Positions 56,379-57,930 of a stretch of 57,930 nt of DNA are shown here, piece after piece; position 1 is the stretch's first letter; each line of letters opens with the position of its first letter. The translations under genes were made by a program, and so were the position numbers. The notes beneath the pieces were generated by a model. It was not told the origin of the DNA and did not search any database. It was given only the letters and a program-made list of their open reading frames with translations. This DNA is from Prevotella sp. Its GTDB lineage: Bacteria > Bacteroidota > Bacteroidia > Bacteroidales > Bacteroidaceae. The stretch spans positions 1 to 57,930 of the forward strand of contig JALERP010000136.1 of NCBI GenBank assembly GCA_022764085.1. Reading direction: 5' to 3'.

Positions 56379-57128
56379 GTTTATCCTGTATCCTACAGTA
56401 AGCGACACCACGCTGTTGCGGATTCTGTCGCAACCATCTATATCATTGATGTCCGTTAATCCGAAGCGATAGCGGGCATCAATGATTACGTTTTCATACT
56501 CGTATGAGATGCCCACGGGGATAGAAACATCTATATTCTTATAAGCATTCTTTATATCCTCTTCTTTTGTATTGAAGACGTTGCCGTCACCCGTTGATGG
56601 GTTTCCCTGAGCATCATAGTAGCATATAACCTTACCTGTACGGGTATCCATCTGACCTTCTACAATGCTGTATTTGAACTTCGACGAAAGGAGAATACCA
56701 TATTGCACACCTATCTTGACGGCAAATCTGTCATTCAGATAGAAATTACACATCAGCGGCACATTCAGGTAAGACATATTTATCTTCATATCCTGACACT
56801 TGGCAAAATCCACAACATTGTTATCAGGGGCCGACATAGAGGTAAAATCCTTGTATTTCGCACCTTGTTGGGCAAATATTACTCCTAACGATACACCGAT
56901 ATTGTCGCTTGTCATATACTCCACTTCGGCACCTGCCTCAAAAGCCGGTTTCATCGAAGTCTTCACCTCATTAGCCGTCCCTTGCAGAGCAAAAAAAATT
57001 GATTCGCCTGACAGTTTTGACAGTGTCACCCCCAACTTAGGTAATAGCGACCACTGTCCTGCCTCTCTCTGAGCCTTGACCGCAACGCACAGCATCACCG
57101 TCAATAACAAAACAACACTTCGTCTCAT
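56373..57128 (-). CDS. Outer-membrane beta-barrel protein (PorT-like)
   Basis: A 251-residue protein with a signal peptide to about residue 19 (VAVKAQ). Alternating strands (WSLLPKLGVTLSKLSG, NIGVSLGVIFAQQGAKY, MSYLNVPLMCNFYLNDRFAVKIGVQYG) and a final VSLTVGYRINL fit an eight-stranded barrel of the PorT/OMP_b-brl group. PorT proper takes part in gingipain export in Porphyromonas; most members have no known role. It follows typA by 55 bp on the same strand with no promoter box in between, so read-through is likely. Confidence 0.85.
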   Translation of the reverse strand: MRRSVVLLLTVMLCVAVKAQREAGQWSLLPKLGVTLSKLSGESIFFALQGTANEVKTSMKPAFEAGAEVEYMTSDNIGVSLGVIFAQQGAKYKDFTSMSAPDNNVVDFAKCQDMKINMSYLNVPLMCNFYLNDRFAVKIGVQYGILLSSKFKYSIVEGQMDTRTGKVICYYDAQGNPSTGDGNVFNTKEEDIKNAYKNIDVSIPVGISYEYENVIIDARYRFGLTDINDIDGCDRIRNSVVSLTVGYRINL

Positions 57129-57183
57129 ACAAAAAAACTCAACTCTTAATTCTTAATTTTTAATTCTTAATTCAATTAATGTC

Positions 57184-57930
57184 TTACTTGCTCGCCTTCT
57201 TGCGCTCGTTGTGATCGAGAATTGTCTTGCGCATACGCATACTCTTGGGAGTAACCTCCACAAGTTCGTCTTCCTTGATATATTCGAGAGCCTCTTCGAG
57301 CGATAGCACTGTGCGCGGCACTATCCTAGCCTTGTCGTCCGAACCACTTGCACGTGTGTTGGTCAACTGCTTCGCTTTTGCCACGTTCACCACCAGATCG
57401 TTGTCATGAACATGCTCACCTACCACCTCGCCGGCGTAAACCTCGTCGCCAGGGTCGATGAAGAACTTACCTCTGTCTTGTAGCTTGTCTATTGAATAAG
57501 CGTATGCAGTACCGTTCTCAAGGGCTATCATCGAACCAGCCACACGCCTTGCGATATCTCCCTTGTAAGGCTGATACTCCTTGAATCTATGAGCCATGAT
57601 AGCCTCACCCTGACTTGCTGTCAGAACATTGGTGCGAAGACCGATGATACCTCTTGAAGGCACGTCAAACTCGATGTTCACACGGTCGCCCTGAGTTTCC
57701 ATGGATGTCATCTCACCCTTGCGGCGAGTCACCATGTCTATCATCTTCGACGCAAACTCCTCAGGCACATTGATTGTCATCTCCTCGATAGGTTCGCATT
57801 TCTCGCCGTTGATTTCCTTGTATATAACCTGCGGCTGACCCACCTGCAACTCATATCCCTCGCGACGCATAGTCTCGATGAGCACAGAGAGATGCAGCAC
57901 ACCACGTCCGCTGACAACCCATTTGTCGGT
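57184..57930 (-). CDS. typA: GTP-binding protein TypA/BipA, C-terminal part (5' end outside window)
   Basis: The C-terminal 248 codons of a translational GTPase related to EF-G; the frame runs off the right edge. Seen here: WVVSGRGVLHLSVLIETMRREGYELQVGQPQVI, the EF-G domain III/V region, and RGIIGLRTNVLTASQGEAIMAH. The C-terminal domain unique to BipA ends TPKSMRMRKTILDHNERKKASK. It helps 50S ribosome assembly and growth under stress. The G domain lies outside the window. Confidence 0.97.
   Translation of the reverse strand, partial: TDKWVVSGRGVLHLSVLIETMRREGYELQVGQPQVIYKEINGEKCEPIEEMTINVPEEFASKMIDMVTRRKGEMTSMETQGDRVNIEFDVPSRGIIGLRTNVLTASQGEAIMAHRFKEYQPYKGDIARRVAGSMIALENGTAYAYSIDKLQDRGKFFIDPGDEVYAGEVVGEHVHDNDLVVNVAKAKQLTNTRASGSDDKARIVPRTVLSLEEALEYIKEDELVEVTPKSMRMRKTILDHNERKKASK

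Overview
The window looks like chromosome of a gut-type Bacteroidota bacterium, most likely Prevotella or a close relative (Segatella). I base this on a SusC/SusD polysaccharide utilization locus, secreted carbohydrate enzymes with short Prevotella-like C-terminal tails, a MurF-alanine racemase fusion, an Fkp-type fucokinase/GDP-fucose pyrophosphorylase, and many copies of the Bacteroidota -7 promoter box TAnnTTTG in place of sigma70 boxes. Shine-Dalgarno sequences are mostly absent, as expected. I see no tRNA, rRNA, CRISPR array, transposase or phage gene.

Layout. 1-2450: end of a starch-type locus (GH97 cut by the window edge, then a SusE/F-like protein). 2460-5480: a fructan/sucrose module in which the GH32 gene is a wreck while the fructose permease and fructokinase are intact. 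5500-26590: pectin utilization region. A plus-strand pair (GH43, pectate lyase PL1) converges on a minus-strand operon (SusC, SusD, a DUF4957/DUF5123-like surface lipoprotein, a small lipoprotein, a large secreted protein). A second minus-strand operon (PL1, GH3) lies beyond it. Between them is a scar with repeats and the last ~60 codons of a lost DUF5123-like gene. 26590-38150: housekeeping and transport (alaS, a MerR-like regulator, GH36 alpha-galactosidase, hexuronate permease, murF-alr, nadB). 38147-42000: dacB and a CotH-kinase surface protein. 42000-48050: envelope proteins (secreted protein, OmpA, large coiled-coil lipoprotein, small barrel). 48140-53100: fucose salvage (GSCFA protein, fkp, divergent fucP). 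53100-57930: YfhO-like membrane protein, mtnN, a small barrel and the end of typA.

How the parts fit. The SusC/D complex with its surface lipoproteins would bind and import pectin fragments made by the two PL1 lyases and trimmed by GH43 and GH3. The hexuronate permease ExuT would carry galacturonate-type sugars across the inner membrane. No GH28, GH105/GH88 or hybrid two-component regulator lies in the window, so the pathway is incomplete here. fucP and fkp without fucose catabolic genes point to fucose being used for surface glycans.

The least explained signals are repeats. (1) A 147-bp promoter-plus-hairpin cassette occurs twice, with a third related hairpin, each ahead of a pectin gene or gene remnant. 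(2) In-frame 15-bp tandem repeats paired with short palindromes are inserted in linkers of two cell-wall enzymes (MurF twice, DacB once). The two unrelated genes share one palindrome that shows a compensatory base change. (3) Families of 10-bp tandem repeats lie in three intergenic gaps, starting exactly at a stop codon in two of them.
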